A DNA stretch of 64,000 nucleotides, taken from contig NC_081818.1 of assembly GCF_030704535.1 (NCBI RefSeq), forward strand, positions 1,811,001 to 1,875,000, given 5' to 3'. How positions within the stretch are numbered: position 1 is the first letter of the stretch; each line of letters begins with the position of its first letter. The notes beneath the pieces are model-generated. The model made no database searches, had not been told where the DNA came from, and worked only from the letters and a program-made list of their open reading frames with translations. Shown here one piece after another: positions 22,617 to 36,787 of the stretch. Origin of the DNA: Vitis vinifera (lineage: Eukaryota > Streptophyta > Magnoliopsida > Vitales > Vitaceae). A program made the position numbers and the translations under genes.

Positions 22617-25600
22617 ATGGAGGATCTCTGGAAGAGCAGAGCTCGGTCTCTGCAGCTTCGGCTCCGAGACCGCTTCCGAATCGCCGTCGATCGTCATCGC
22701 CGCCTGCCGATGTTCTCCACTGACGGATATTTCTCTTCGACGCTGCAGAGATGGCTTCGCCGAGTTCGTGATTTTCGCAGAGACTCGTTGCCGTCTTCTT
22801 CAGCTTTCTATCGCAAGCGAGGTCTTTCTCTTGTGTTGATTTGTTTTTGTTGGACTGTTTATTTTTTGGGGGGGATGGTAATGGAGAATGATAGCGCGAA
22901 GGTCTCGGTTTCTCTCTCTTTTTTTATTTTCACACGGAGTAATGGAGTCCAAGTTTATGGTGAAAATATGGAGCTAATGGAATCCGAATTCGTTGTTGTC
23001 CAAGAAACGAATAGACTTTGCCAGAAAGTCATCAGAAATTGTATCCTGATGAGTTGATTATAATTGAGGATTTTCCTTGGAAATTTGGCTCTATATAGAA
23101 TGGAATGATCACAATTATGTTCTACTAGTTTGAGTCAGTTAAAGTGGTTTTGGCAATGACTATCGATGATTTGATGAATTTCTTGGTATTTGAAAGATAA
23201 GAACCATAAACTGTTGCTAATTTCCGATTAAAAATTAGATAGATGGTGCTTAAGGTTGATGTCTGAAGGTATAGTGCTAATGCATTCTGGTCAGGGCAAG
23301 TTAAGATTTCCTTGGTCTTGGATATTGTCATAATGTTCTGGGCCTCTGCTCCAGGCCAACTAGAATAGATTTTTGAAGTTGCATTTTTAGTTTGGTAAGG
23401 CAGAGCATTTGTTATATACTTTGTTTCAGGTGTGGATGTGATGTAGCACATGCAATACCTGATTACTGATTTTTGAATTTCTTGTGATCAGTTGGCAAGG
23501 ATATTGGTGCAGAAGAAGATTCAGTGTTTGTGCGCATGCTTCAAGCACTTGCGGTTCCTGTTATTGGAAATGTTTGTTATGTATTTATGCATGGCCTTAA
23601 TCGTGTCCAAGTATGTGGAAGTGTGTCCGGTATTGAACTTATACAATTATATTCATTTTGTCAACTTCCCTCCTTCCCTGTTTGGTCATTTTTGAGATTT
23701 AAAAGGATTGATTTGTATTGGTTGGCATCACAGGTATATGGTGCAGAAAAGTTGCATGAAGTATTGCTGCATAGACCAGAGAATAAGCCTCTAATAACGG
23801 TATGAAGCAAAATAACTGTGAGGATTTAAGAGAAAGCATTCATAGTTGCTCCATTTCTTATGTCCACCATATCATGATTTTTACCCTAATAGACCTGAAA
23901 CCCTACATTCCTGTTCTAGGTGGTGCTGACTGTTTTTTATTGTAGGTAAGCAATCATGTTGCTTCCATGGATGATCCACTTGTTATTGCTTCATTACTTC
24001 CACCAAGTGTTCTATTGGATGCTCGAAGCTTGAGATGGACAATGTGTGCAACTGATCGATGTTTTAAGAATCCAGTGACTTCTGCCTTCTTTCAATGTGT
24101 CAAAGTTTTGCCAGTTTCTCGTGGCGAAGGGATCTACCAGAAGGTACCTCTTTAAGTATGTCCTTTTGTCTATCTAGTAATTATATAATTGTCTAAAGCT
24201 GATTAAGAGCTACATAATGGATGACTTAAATATGAAGGCAGATTTGTTGCCCTTCGGAAGTTTTCTATTAGAAAAAGTCCATGTTTGGTGTGCTATTTAC
24301 AAGTAGTTAGTAGCCATTTTATTGATGTATTTATTGAACTCACAAGGAATATCGAAGAAATTGCCTAAATAGTGTATTGGTTAAAAAGATTGTATAGCTG
24401 ATTTGCTTTATTCTGTTTTTCTCTCTTTAATATGGTTTGAACCTTTACTGTTGTGTACCTGAGGTCGGTAAAGGTTGTGTGATAGATACTGACTTGTGCT
24501 TGATATTGAAATAATTTTGTGTCTATATGTTACTTTTGTTACTACTTGAATGAATTTCCTCTCTAATTCTGGACACTAATTTAGGTCGAAAACATCTACA
24601 ATCTGTAACAATGTGTATTGGGTTTTAGTTCTGAAGTTAATATTATATCTCTTTGGCTGTTGTTGATGCTTTATATCATTATTCTCCTTGATGTTATTTT
24701 ATATCATATGGTGTTCTCATGTTATCTCTTTAGCACGCTGCAGGGCATGGACATGGCTGTTTCAAAATTGAACAGTGGAGGTTGGGTTCACATCTTTCCA
24801 GAAGGTAGTCGTTCCCGGGATGGTGGGAAAACTATGGGGTCTGCCAAGAGAGGTGTAGGGAGGTGAGTAGTTTAATGAGTTTACATTTGATATTATTAAC
24901 TTTTGAAATGTTTAATGTCGGAAGGATACAGTGATATTGCGAATTGTACGGGGTGCATTTGCTTCTTTTATGATTATCTCAAACAGTCTTTAAAAAATGT
25001 ATGGCTTTGCTTTTTACTGAAAATCGGATGATTTCATAACTTGAATATGCTAGAATCACAAAATCTAGACTTGAAACTATCATATAGACTTTGGGGATGG
25101 ACGAATGAAGAGAATTTTTAACTCAAACTGTTACTACTGATACTGATAAAGCTGGCTCCTTTAGGTTCTGAATATTTCCCAACTGCTTCTCTGCATTTAA
25201 TAATGATGACTACCATCTCCCCTTTCTTGCCTATCCAAAAGAAAAAGAAGTATGAGGGAAGAAAAAGGAACCTGCAGTGACATGGAGTGGTCAGTGACAA
25301 ATAGGAAATTCTTTAAATTATTACTTTTGCATGGATACATTGATTTTACCTGGTGGAAGGAGAAACAATTCTTAAAGCTGGTCCATGTTACCATTTAATG
25401 TTATATGATATCTGAATTTCATTTTGTATTTATATATGGGGTCATCAAAGATATACTTTAAATGGAATTAAGAGCTGATATGGAAAATGGAACCTAGAAA
25501 GTTGACCAAGAAAATATGAGGAATGTCATATAGATAAATATTTTAAAGATAATTGAGAAATTCAATATGAAGTATGGTAAGACCGTAAGAAATGAATTTG

Positions 25601-27409
25601 AAAGACTGCCACACATTTATGTGCAAGCACAAACATGAACAACCTGAGATAGAAAAAGAGAGACCTGTTGATAAAAGATACTTCTTTCTGTTAAAATTGC
25701 ATCTCCAGTCTATTATTGTGTTTTCTTCATTAGATTTTGTTTGCTATTATGTTCTTTGAAACATGATATTTACTTTTATATTTTCATATCCTGCCAGGTT
25801 GGTCTTGGATGCAGACAATACCCCAATTGTTGTCCCATTTGTGCATACAGGGATGCAAGAGGTCATGCCTATAGGAGCAAACTTCCCTAGGATTGGTCAG
25901 GCGGTACGTAATCTGATAGCTCTTGTTCATTTCTATTAGTGCCAGCTTCCCAACATTTTTTTGCACATTCTAGCCACTCCATAACATGGGCTTTAGAATG
26001 GTGTTCATCATTATACCAATTGAATGACACCACAAATAGCTAACATTTTGGCAAGCACTTTGAATTTAATGGTGTTGACAACTTCTGTATTTATTTGCTA
26101 TAACAATTGTTTTTCTGAATGTCATATTCGCCGAGACCTGAATGCAGGGCCTTTATTCTGTGTCTGCATGAATTTTAGCTGTTGTGGAGTTAACTATTTG
26201 TTATGGTCTAATGGTTTTATGGGGATTACACTAGCAAAACCCATGTCATTCATCTATGCTATCTAGTTTAGCAAAGGATCTATTTTGCTTTACCACTGGT
26301 GTCTCATGCACCAAATACCGAAAACTAACATTACTGCTCCTCTTGAAACTAATAAAAAAGGATAAAATAGTCAACCTCTCAACTACGAGCCCCAGCAATC
26401 AGGGATTCTAACCATCCTTGTTTTAGGAGTAATCACTCACATTCCAGCTCCTCCCAACCTAAAGAATAATGAACCTCTAACTGCACCCCCTCACTTACCA
26501 GCAACCTATGGTGCTTTGTGAGATTAATGATAATTTTGTCTGGTGGTGCTATACATTTCCATGGTTTCCCAAGAAGTACCGCCTGAATGGCTTGGATCAG
26601 TAAGTTTGCTTCCAAATGATTGGATGTGTGCCCATTTGGAGTACCACCCATTGATACTAATAAAAATCAATAACTTTTGACCATATATTCGGTTGGACAA
26701 TGGTCACCGCTACCATCAGCTCAAACCTTTTGGTTCCTATAATCTCGCTTGAATAGCCTTGTTAAGGTATAAGATATTATTTTTTATTTTGCACCTGCAC
26801 TATTAGATTAATAACTCTCTTGTATGTACTTGGAATATACAGGTGACAGTTCTTATTGGTGACCCCATTCATTTTGATGATTTACTGAATGAGGAACAAA
26901 CCCAACATATGTCAAGAGGAAAACTATATGATGCAGTGTCTTCAAGGGTCAGCCGTCGGCTGCAGGAATTAAAAGTGCAAGTCGATAAGCTAGCCCTTGA
27001 ACATTCAATTCAACTGCAAAATCATGACATGCAAACGACAGAGTGGGCTGCTGGGATTTTGCACCAAGTTGATTGGGAATCATTTGGCATGGGAAGCTAT
27101 ATCACTTCTGAGGATGATTCATCATCGAGACTAGAAATCCAGTCCCCAATGAAGCTAAATGTCACAAACACCCAAGAGCATGCTCCATCTGAGAGGTATT
27201 TTGGAATGGGTTTCTCCTATGAAGGCGGGATTGTGTCAAGGATCCGCGGCTACATGGACCCGACAGAGCTAATGGGTTTCGCCGCCAGGGGCTTATTTTT
27301 GAACCGGAGGGCAGAGGAAAAACTTGCAAGCATTCAAGAGATTAGGCCCTTGAAGGCGTGGAAACAATTCTTGGAAGCCAATATACTACCACAGTGGAAT
27401 GCCTGCTAA
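22617..27409 (+). CDS. Tafazzin-like phospholipid/glycerol acyltransferase, 459 aa, seven exons
   Basis: It transfers acyl groups between or onto glycerophospholipids; relatives include tafazzin, which remodels cardiolipin, and plant enzymes near Arabidopsis At3g05510. Exons: 22617-22821, 23492-23610, 23734-23799, 23946-24143, 24744-24862, 25798-25903 and 26843-27409; the 1380-nt CDS closes in frame. The catalytic HX4D motif is NHVASMDDP (His134, Asp139). The substrate-binding block FPEGSRSRDG starts at residue 214, and a third block is PIVVPFVHTGM. The basic, Arg-rich N-terminus precedes a hydrophobic segment near residues 80-100 (VPVIGNVCYVFMHG) that may sit in the membrane. The C-terminal 190 residues come from one exon and are plant-specific. 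The first donor (gtcttt) is weak but required by the frame. Which lipid is the substrate cannot be read from sequence. Confidence 0.92.
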
Positions 27410-29187
27410 TTGGGATATAACTGGAGGTACATGTACTTCCTAATTTAGAATTTACTTTAGTCAGCACCAGATTTTTAGTCGCATAAAAATAGAGAAAATG
27501 CATGGACAGTTTTCGTGTGAGTTCGACATTGGTGGGGCTTATGGTATTGAGGCCCACAGCTCCAGCGGCTTCCATAGAAATTTGTTTTTGCCCCCATTCT
27601 CATCTGTTGCTATGTTTCTGGACACGGTGATTGGACTAAAAAATTTCATTTTGAGCCGCAAAAAAGCTTTTATCGGTTGTTGAATATTTTGAGGAAAAAA
27701 TTGAAGGAAATAGAAAAATAGATTTAAAAATAATAAATTGTTTTTATATGTTTTTTAGTTGAAGCTAAAGATCTTATGATTAAAGATGAAATTTGCTGCC
27801 CAAAAAGAAACTGGGTCATGCTCCAACACGAACATAAGCTACCGTACCAAAAATTTGCAGAAAAGTAAGCTTCGATTATGCATACTTTCATTCGCTTCAA
27901 CGGTCACAGTGATTCCTCACTTCTCACTTCAAATAAAATAACCCACCTAAAGAATAATTCAATCTTCAAAGACACCAAAAACGATAATCTATCAATTCAA
28001 GAGCACCAGACAGTGGAACCCAGATGCAATAGAAATAACATACTAGACCCAAACCTACTATCAATTCAATCATTCGTCAATGACAAGCCTCCTCTTCTTT
28101 ACTAAATATTTCTTCCAAAAATTTTATAACTGATTTTTTAATATTATAAATAATTTAAAAATTTTTAAAAATGTTTCTTAAGCGTTATCAAACACTTATT
28201 TTTTAAAAAATAAAAATAAAATTAAACCAAAAATATTTTTTAAAAACACTATAAAACAAACTCTTGACCTACACAAAATGCCATCGAGTAACCAAAGAGA
28301 CATCTATATAACTACAAAATCTAACTTACAGACACTCCCGTGCACACAGACCTCTGAAACTTCGAGACAACCCTGAAAATTTTGTCAAAATCATGCACAA
28401 ATTCGAAACTGTGGCCATTTTAAAGACTTCTTGCCATGCATTGAGAACTCATGGCAAACACATCCAAACGAATGAAAAATTAAAAAAATAAGAAAAAATA
28501 GAACAAACCTGCAAAAATCATTCAGAAATTGAAAATTTGCTCATCACTAATACAAAAGACTCAAGAACAGACCTCTATACACAAACCACTGAAAAAATCA
28601 ATCAGAACCCGGAAAAAAAAAATCAACAAAATCTCAATGAAATTTCAAACTGTGGTCATTTTAATTAACTGCATACCGCCTTTCATATGAAGAACTCTGG
28701 AGTACAGATACACAAAGGACTAGAAAAACAAATAGGACCTACAAAAATTCATAAAATCATTCAGAATCAGACTCTGGCTATTTTAACAGCTCATCACCAT
28801 TATAAAGATGTCTGAAAACAATCAAAATCCCACCAAACAAAAATAGAAGAGAAAGATGAATAATCATTGATGATTTGTCATATACAGCTAAAAATAATTG
28901 GTAGCTGTTTATTGTACAGATTATAATCTTAAGCTCCTCAATTGTACATATTGTATCGAAGCCCAAAATGAAGGTATCAGACTTGACCTCCCAAAATTGA
29001 CTTGTAAAGGTAAGTTTTTGCTGTTCTAAAGTAGAGGGCTGAATGGGCAGAAGAAGCCATTGATCCCTGAAGATATGTCAAAAAATGAAAACACTAGAAG
29101 AAGTTTGGTTTACTTGACAAAAATGCAGGGGGCGAATAAATCAAGTTGCAAAGCATATCTGCAGCAGCCTATATTGCTGGATATGCG
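27410..29187. other. Intergenic region between acyltransferase and IF-2, convergent 3' ends
   Basis: It holds the 3' UTRs of both genes. 28130-28270 is AT-rich and MITE-like. Between 28345 and 28790 a degenerate unit recurs about three times (words CAGACCTCT, AATCATTCAGAA and AACTGTGGYCATTTTA at about 220-base spacing). I see no convincing gene. Confidence 0.4.
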
Positions 29188-31860
29188 TCAGCACTCGATT
29201 CGAACAGCCCCACTCTCTGAAGAAATGAACTTGGGCTTCCTATTCACTTGCTCCAAGCACTGGATGACGTCTCCAATCTGGAAATCATCCCAGTCTCCGA
29301 TCACAAGTCCACACTCATTCCCCTTGCCAACTGTGTCCACATCCTGCTTCTCCCGCTTGAGGGAGACACATGACCCTTCAAACATAACTTCCCCACTCCT
29401 CAAAAGCCTCATGGTTGAGGACTTGGTCACACGCCCATCTATCACCCGGCAGCCAGCAATCTTCACATCATCTCCCTTGGATTTGCTCCTACCTTTGAGC
29501 TCAAATATGTTCAGCACCTGAGCCTCCCCGGCTACCTGGGTCTCAAAAGTCCCAGGGGCCTTATCTACAATCAAATTGCCAATGTCCTCCAGAAGGTGAT
29601 ATATCACACGATGTATTTTTACCTATAACCATCAAAATAAGCACAGGTTTTGTCAGGTTTTTTTTATACAAATAACGTTTTCAATATAATTTAAACTGCA
29701 CCTACTGCAAAGAAAAAACAAAAAATATTAAATGAAACCTTAAATTCCATGAATGGTCTAATGTTAACAGTTAACTCAACAAGTGTACCTTTATACTAGC
29801 TCGAGATGCAGCCTGACTGAGAGAAGTAGGTGGATTCTTCACATTGAATCCAACTATACAGGCATGACAAGCTTGTGCCAAGTCGACATCAGACTGAGAG
29901 ATAGGCCCAACGCCAACATGGACTACATTCACAAAAACCTGTAAAGAAATTGAAGAGATATATCCATGAATTAGGTTTCCAAGATCAGGATGTACTGAGA
30001 TATTGTGTTGTGGTGGTTTAAAAGGAAACAAAAAAATCATAGAGAAATAAAAAAGGCTGATGTTTCAGAATAGACGAGTGCCTTAAATTAAAGAATTGGA
30101 ATTAAAAGATGAGAAATGAAAGGAAAAAGGGCCACTGGTTCCTATATATAATTTTTTTTTTTTTTTTTTAATCTAATAATAATTAAAAGAAGTGATGAGA
30201 AATTATTAGAAGTTAAAAACATGATTAAAAAGTGAACAGAAAAAATCAAATCAGCTATATGGCAATAATTGTCACTCCAAATACCTGAGGACTATTTAAA
30301 CTCTTCAATGCATCTGTGACTGCTTGGACTGTGCCCTGCACATCTGCTTTCACTATAATCGGCATTTCAACCCTCTCAGGCACATCTTCTGATGGTTCTG
30401 GAGCTTCTGTTCTCCCCTCATCAATCTTTCTAAGCCTATCTTTCTCATATTTCTTTTTCCTCCCTGCACTAAGCATTCTAGCTCTTTCCTCAGATTCCAC
30501 AACAATGATGTCATCACCAGCCATTGGAAGCCCTCTCAACCCTTCAATCTCGACAGGCATGGCGGGCTTAGCCTTATCTGTCAAATTCCCCATCATATCC
30601 CTAATAGCTCTTATTCTGCCCCACTCTGCACCCACAACCACATGTTGGCCACAAACTAAGGTCCCTGCCTTCACTATGGCGGTAGCCAATGGACCGCGAC
30701 CCCTATCAAGTCTTGCTTCCACCACATAAGCTTGAGCAGGCCCATCAATACGTGCTTTCAGATCCATCAAATCTGCCTGGAGAAGCAAAGCCTCTTCCAA
30801 GTTATCCAAGCCAGTTTTATTTACTGCTGAAACTTCAACCACCTGAACGTCGCCACCCATCTCCTCCAGCAGCAACCCCTCTGAAGCAAGCTGGACTTTT
30901 ACTCTTTCTGGGTCTGCAGCTGGTTTATCACATTTATTAATTGCAACCACAATTGGTACTTTAGCTGCTTTGGCATGAGACATGGCCTCAAGAGTTTGGG
31001 GCATCACACCATCATCAGCGGCCACCACTAGGACAACTACATCTGTGACTGCAGCACCTCTTGCTCGCATAGCACTAAATGCGGCATGACCAGGTGTGTC
31101 GAGGAATGTGATTGATGCTCCTGATGGCATGCTCACAACAAATGCACCAAGATGCTGAGTAATGCCCCCAGCTTCCCTGGCTGCCACTGATGTTTGACGT
31201 AGAGCATCTAAAAGAGAAGTTTTACCATGGTCAACATGACCCATGACTGTTACTACAGCAGGCCGAGGAAAAATTTCTGCCCCTTCATTGGAATGCAGCC
31301 TCCGAACATTGACCCCAGTTTCCTGTGAAAATGTAAACCCTAAATTCAGTCATGAGTTTTCATAGCAGCTAGAACACAAGTCATACTGAGCACATCATAT
31401 AGTGATAGAAAACAATGCTAAAAGCACTGGGTAGAAATTTGCAGTCAGTAATTTAGAACCAAGGCAAACAAATGATATTCTTTGTAGAATCACCAAACAG
31501 AAAAGGGAGCAACTTTCATTCAGCTCAAAGTGCCCAACCGTCTGATTGATGCTGTAACATAGAGAAAATTGGGACCCAAGAATAAACCCTACTAGGGATC
31601 AAATTATTTTGACTAAACAATTTACTGGACTTCTCGAACTCCACAATTTTTAGCTTGCTACTGGTAAGACCACAATGGCTTTAATTATAAGGATTCTCCA
31701 TTAAGGTTGATTTTACCCTTGGAGATCCACCAAGCCCAACCAAACAAGTGTTGGAGCCAACTCATGCACAATCAGAATATACGTTGGTAGTCCATGCTGA
31801 AATAATTTTTTTTTCCAGCAGTCAATAAGACATTATCCTATTTTTCACCATATATATGTG

Positions 31861-31904
<44 letters not shown>

Positions 31905-34900
31905 GTGTATAATAGATTGATAGATATATGGACAGAGAGAGAGAGAGAGGAGGGGGGGTGGGGGGGCGCACAGGGGGGCAGAGGGGAGGGAGAGGTAAAG
32001 AGCATTGTATGACATCCACAACTAAGAAGGGGGAAATACCATTGCTACCAGCTCTGCAATGTCAATGCTGAGAGTGTCAAACTCTGAGTCAAACTTTTCC
32101 CCTACATTTACAAGAATTTCCTGCAAAGTAGATATTGACTCATTGGTATGCTTAGCAAGTTCACCAATGGTCATGCCCTCAAATATGTCAATTGTTCTAT
32201 CTGGTAATGATTTGGTAGTTCTTTTGGGTTTAGGATGCACATAAGGAGCTTCGACAGGCGGTTGCATCTTACTCTCTCTTTTCACATACTTCTCTCTCTT
32301 CGGAGTCTTCAAACCAAATGGTTCATCACTTCTTCTTCTAGCCAATAGTCCAGGACTTGCATGAAAACGCCTAAGCAAGAATGAAAACAGTTTCTTAATC
32401 CCAATATTCATATAATATGACATACAAATATACAGCCATTCAGCTGGAAGTTAGGAACATTAAATGAAGGTGACACCATTTCTAGACTCCTTGTGCGACA
32501 ACAAGAGCATACATACAATTATAGTTTATCAAGTAATGGGCCATGATAATAAAGATTATTTACTCCTTAGCAAATATTAAAACTCCTCCAGGAGTTTATC
32601 ACATATTCTGTGGACCAAGACAGTAAAGTATAGCATAATTTTAAACAAAAAAAGTTACAAGGAGAATAACCTCTTTCACTTGTGATGAATTTTCCCAACA
32701 TTTCATACCCTTTTGGCCAAATGCACAACAGTGTACAAGGACCCAAAATAAGTGCCCTACCCATAAATTTTCATTTTCACATTCCTCATCCCCTCTCCAC
32801 ATGACCATGAGGCCTGACGAAATGTAGTCTATGTTTGAATAATTGTTTGGTTAGAATCCTGACCGATTTCCACTTGATTAATAGGAAAAAGAAGTGATCA
32901 TTAATAGCTATCATGTGTTCAATTGAGATGCAGAATCAATAAGAATCTTCCTTTTTTTATCACTAACTTCTCATGCACTCTGAGCAATATATTTATCCCA
33001 AAGTTCTTGGGTGGCAATAGCATATGTGTTAATCTTTTCTAGAAGTAGTGAATTCCAGTAAGCGCTAGACTGGATGGAAACCTAAACTCAGGAAATACTC
33101 AGATTATAGAAAAACATTTTTCAAGAGAGCTCATGAAAGAGTATAATGGTGAAGATTGAAAAAACCTTTTTAGATGAAGTTTATCTATTATTGGAGTCAA
33201 TAAAAAATTATGGAGATTAAAAGATGTTGCTTTACCGTGTTAAGGGTCGGTTGGGCAAAATCTGGCACTTATCAGCACCCAATGACGATTTGCTCGCAGA
33301 AAACACTGCAACACAAAAAATGAGTTCCATAAGCAACAATAAGTTAAATATTGATGATATCATAAAACTAGTCCTTGACTTTGTTTTATGATTCTTTTGA
33401 ATTTTTTTACAATGCGAAACCATGTAAAATTAGCAGAGAGTGGGTAACAATGTTCATGGTTTATTTCCTCCTAGGTAATATAGTTTATTAAAAAACAAAA
33501 AATATACACCAACAGAAAGGGGAGAGAGAGAGAGAGAGAGAGGAGGGAAGCACAAATACGGTTTTACAAGTCAAGTAGATGAAATATGGCACTATTAATC
33601 GATTGGTTCTAAACCGTAATAAAATGACAATGATATGTGAAAGAAAAAAAAAACTTAAAACCATAGGACAAGACATAAACAAAGCAAAACTACAAACTAT
33701 CACATAGAAGCAGCAAAAAGAAAAAAAAAATGTGTATGCATTTTAATTTTACCTGGTACATGTTTGATGGAAGAAGAAATTGATTTCAGCGCATCTTCCA
33801 AAATAGGCGTGGAAAGTGGATCAGGAACATCTCTAGATTTTGTTGAAGCCAAAGCTTTTGTGAGATTGGCACAAATGCTCTACAAAAATGGTCAAGGTAA
33901 AACTTCTTAGAACAAGGAAAACAAATAACTTTAAATACTTGAGTATTTATCATTAAGTATAAGTGTAAAACATTGAATCTAAATTAAGAAGATGCAACTA
34001 AGAATGCATAAACCAAGCACATTGGATGTTTAGAAGAGACTACCCAAAAGCAAAAGAAAAAGAAGGACAAAAAGAAGAAGAGGTGGTTATATATATATAT
34101 AGACAGCCCAGATAACCAATAAAAAAATTCATTAAAAACCTATTCCCATCATAGCTGTTCCTTTTGATACAAAACTACTAAGAGTCTCCTTCAGTTCCCA
34201 TCCTGAGCATTCCTCCCTCTCCAAATTTCTTAAATTTCATTTCCTTACAAGATTCTCATCACCCAAAGGGCAAGATTGTTCTCCACTCCTTTTTTCAAGG
34301 CTTTCTAATACCAGTTATCAAACATTACTCATATCATCATCGGAAAGGCCCACAATACCACGAAAATAGAAAAAACCATGGACCAAAAAGCCTGAACCAC
34401 CAGACAATGTAGTAGGAGGTTAACATCCCTGTTTATATCTCTTATGCATATAGCTTAAGAAGGAAGTGTCATACTCCACCCTCACAAGCTGGTCAATAGC
34501 CAGGATCCCTTCCTATACTAACCAAGTATTGCTATTATCCATTCAATGGAAAAACCAAAATGCCTATAATACACAAGCTTAAGATGAATGTTGTCCAAAT
34601 CCCAAAAGAAATATCAATGCTCGTACTCTCACTAACCCTGTGAAAAGAAGTACCATCAAAATAGAATTAACAGGTTGAGGCATTTAGATTTTCCCATTGA
34701 ATGGATTAAATCCGTGCTGTATTAATCCAATACAATAGAATCCATTTCAATCCAAACAATTCTACAATCACCAAGACACCTATGAGCTCAACATTCCAAT
34801 TATTCTTAGTTTCTTTTGATTAGTAATCAAATCATGGAACATAAACCATGATAATGAGAATTATCCAATCCAACACTCCAATTCAATCCCATCAAGCAAT

Positions 34901-35132
34901 TCATTCACAAAGCAATGGACTTAGCATATGTATTCCATATAAAGCAAACACAACACAAGTACCCAACCAATAATCACTAGACGCGTAACGCATTCTGAAT
35001 TCAGAAAATTTCTCCCAGACGCATGATATGTGAATTTTGAATGTTTCAATGATAAAGATGTTGCCTTTTGGCTCAATAGCTGAAAACAAAAATCATATCA
35101 CGCACCTTTTTCCCAACCTCTCTCCAAGCCAT
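29188..35132 (-). CDS. Translation initiation factor IF-2, mitochondrial type, 725 aa, seven exons
   Basis: This GTPase brings initiator fMet-tRNA to the small subunit of bacterial-type ribosomes. Exons in order of translation: 35132-35106, 33879-33753, 33305-33236, 32370-32040, 31322-30285, 29938-29789 and 29622-29188; the 2178-nt CDS closes in frame. The start MAWREVGKK matches the style of plant mitochondrial IF-2, and the length fits that form and not the roughly 1000-residue plastid form. G-domain motifs are GHVDHGKTS (from residue 213), DTPGH (260-264), NKCD (314-317) and SAVNK (about 350). The IF-2 N-terminal domain includes [13 protein letters not shown]; domains II-IV follow with [10 protein letters not shown] and the C-terminal fMet-tRNA-binding region. 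The G domain lies in one 1038-base exon. It diverges from the capping-protein gene over about 1.65 kb. Confidence 0.95.
31855..31975. repeat. Microsatellite cluster (TG)n, (AG)n and G runs in an IF-2 intron
   Basis: TATATATGTGTATATATATG leads into about 20 TG repeats (about 31869-31902), then a short GATA-like stretch, GAGAGAGAGAGAGAG and G-rich runs. It lies in the intron between exons 32370-32040 and 31322-30285 and is likely polymorphic. Confidence 0.9.
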
Positions 35133-35532
35133 TCATAAGTGTGTCGAAACTGAAAAATGTGAGTGAAGAATAAACTAAAGAAAGAAGGAAACAGAAAAAA
35201 GAAAAACGATTCAGCAGCACAGAGATAACCAATCCCGAATACCGTATAGAGCTATATTTCCAGGAAACTGTTCTCCCGAGAAACAATCAGTAAATAATTA
35301 GTACGTTCGAGACCGATTCAGAATCCAATAGATCTCATTATGATTCGAAACTCTCTTCGGATTTGAAGTTCATGTGAGAAGATATTGAAACTCTAGGGCC
35401 AAGAGAAGAAGCTGAGCCTGGAGGAGACTGCGGAATGACCTAACTGCACCTGTGAAAATATGTGGTTTGTTGATTTTTGGAGGGGTGTTTTTGTACTTTC
35501 CTTTGCGCTTAAACCCTTGTACTGGTATTCCC

Positions 35533-35580
35533 AAACGACGCCGTTTAACTTGTTACGTTTTCCAACAAAACGACGCCGTT
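35533..35580. promoter_or_regulatory. Two AAACGACGCCGTT motifs 5' of IF-2
   Basis: AAACGACGCCGTTT (35533-35546) and AAAACGACGCCGTT (35567-35580) lie about 400-450 bases upstream of the IF-2 ATG, in the shared intergenic region. A third copy lies near the capping-protein gene. Confidence 0.45.
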
Positions 35581-35879
35581 GTGATCCTTTCTTTAAATTG
35601 ATTTCTATTTCTTTTTTTAGAGAAAATAAATTTGAAAACATGTTAGGACTTAGGACCATTTTTTTTATTTTAAGATACCTATTTTTTAAATTCTTTCAAG
35701 AAAAATAGAAACTATATTCTAAAAAATAGAAAAAAAATAAAAAAAATCATATAAATATGGGACTTGCAATATAAAAATAATACATGTACTTATGAGGTGA
35801 GGTTAGGAAAAGGGAAAATAAGTGAAAATAATAAATAAAAAAAATAAAAAAATGATTTAATGAAATTTCAAAATATACA

Positions 35880-36200
35880 TACTTTAACTCATTTGATAAT
35901 GATTTTAGGAAACGTTTTTAATATTTTTAATGCTTTATAATTTTTATTAGTATTAAAAATATTAAAAATACTTTTTAAAATTATTTTTAAATAAGTTGTT
36001 AAAGTGTGTTTCACAGTGATTTTTACGAAGTGTTTATAATATTTATAATACTTTAAAAAATTTTATTTTTTAATAATTAAAGATATTAAAAATACTTTAT
36101 AAAATTATCGTTCAACATATTTTTAAAGTCCGTTTGATAGTAATTTTAGAAAATATTTTTAATATTTTTAATATTTAAAAATTTTCATTATTTAAAAAAA
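35880..36200. repeat. AT-rich tandem-like repeats in the shared promoter region
   Basis: The pattern GTGATTTTA.GAAA.GTTTTTAATATTTTTAAT recurs three times (near 35898, 36020 and 36147) with about 120-base spacing, each followed by an inverted-looking ATTAAAAATATTAAAAATAC segment. It is probably a degraded MITE family. Confidence 0.4.
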
Positions 36201-36394
36201 ATATGATTTTTTTTTTTTTTTTACCAAATAAGAAAAAACATTTTTTAATAAGAAATAAAAAATAAAAGTATAGTACAACGTGATTCTAATCATTGTGGCA
36301 TGCCTCCGCTGTAAACAATTCGCATGGAGTTTGACGTCGTCCCGCTCCGAATGCCAAAAACTTCGTGGCGTTAAATAAATTACTACGTCCTCGG

Positions 36395-36408
36395 AAACGA
36401 CGCCGTTT
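36395..36408. promoter_or_regulatory. AAACGACGCCGTTT motif 5' of the capping-protein gene
   Basis: It is the same 14-mer as at 35533-35546 and lies about 380 bases before the ATG at 36788. The following leader (36590-36780) is CT/GA-rich and contains a repeated TTGCAGAGAAGCATCGAGAG. Confidence 0.45.
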
Positions 36409-36787
36409 TCTTCTTACTCTACTCTACTCCAGTTCTCCGTGCATCGAAATGCAGAGTTTATCAGCCCTCTGTCCTAAAAAAATAAACGGCGCTGATCATC
36501 TAGAATCTTGACCACCTGAGTCACAGAGTTCTCACCAATCAAAATCATTTCGATCACACCCAGTGGACCCCACTCTCTAACCATCATCATCACACACTCT
36601 CTCGCCTCTCCCTCCCTCGCTCGACTCTGAAACCAATCCTCAAGGGGTGGAGAAGGGAGGAGAGAGAGAGAGAAAGAGTGAGAGAGTGAGAGAGCGAGAG
36701 CGTAGATAAGTTGCAGAGAAGCATCGAGAGAATAGAGGAATTGCAGAGAAGCATCGAGAGATCTGTCGTGTCGAGACCGGTACAGCG

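Noticed and set aside
26433..26651. 72-codon minus-strand ORF in the last acyltransferase intron
   Set aside because: No motif recognised and no continuation; possibly old LINE sequence but not supportable.
27873..28105. 75-codon plus-strand ORF after the acyltransferase gene
   Set aside because: Composition is like the flanking noncoding DNA and no splice partner is visible.
31822..32019. Minus-strand ORF with His-Thr repeats
   Set aside because: Encoded by the (TG)n/(AG)n microsatellites inside an IF-2 intron.
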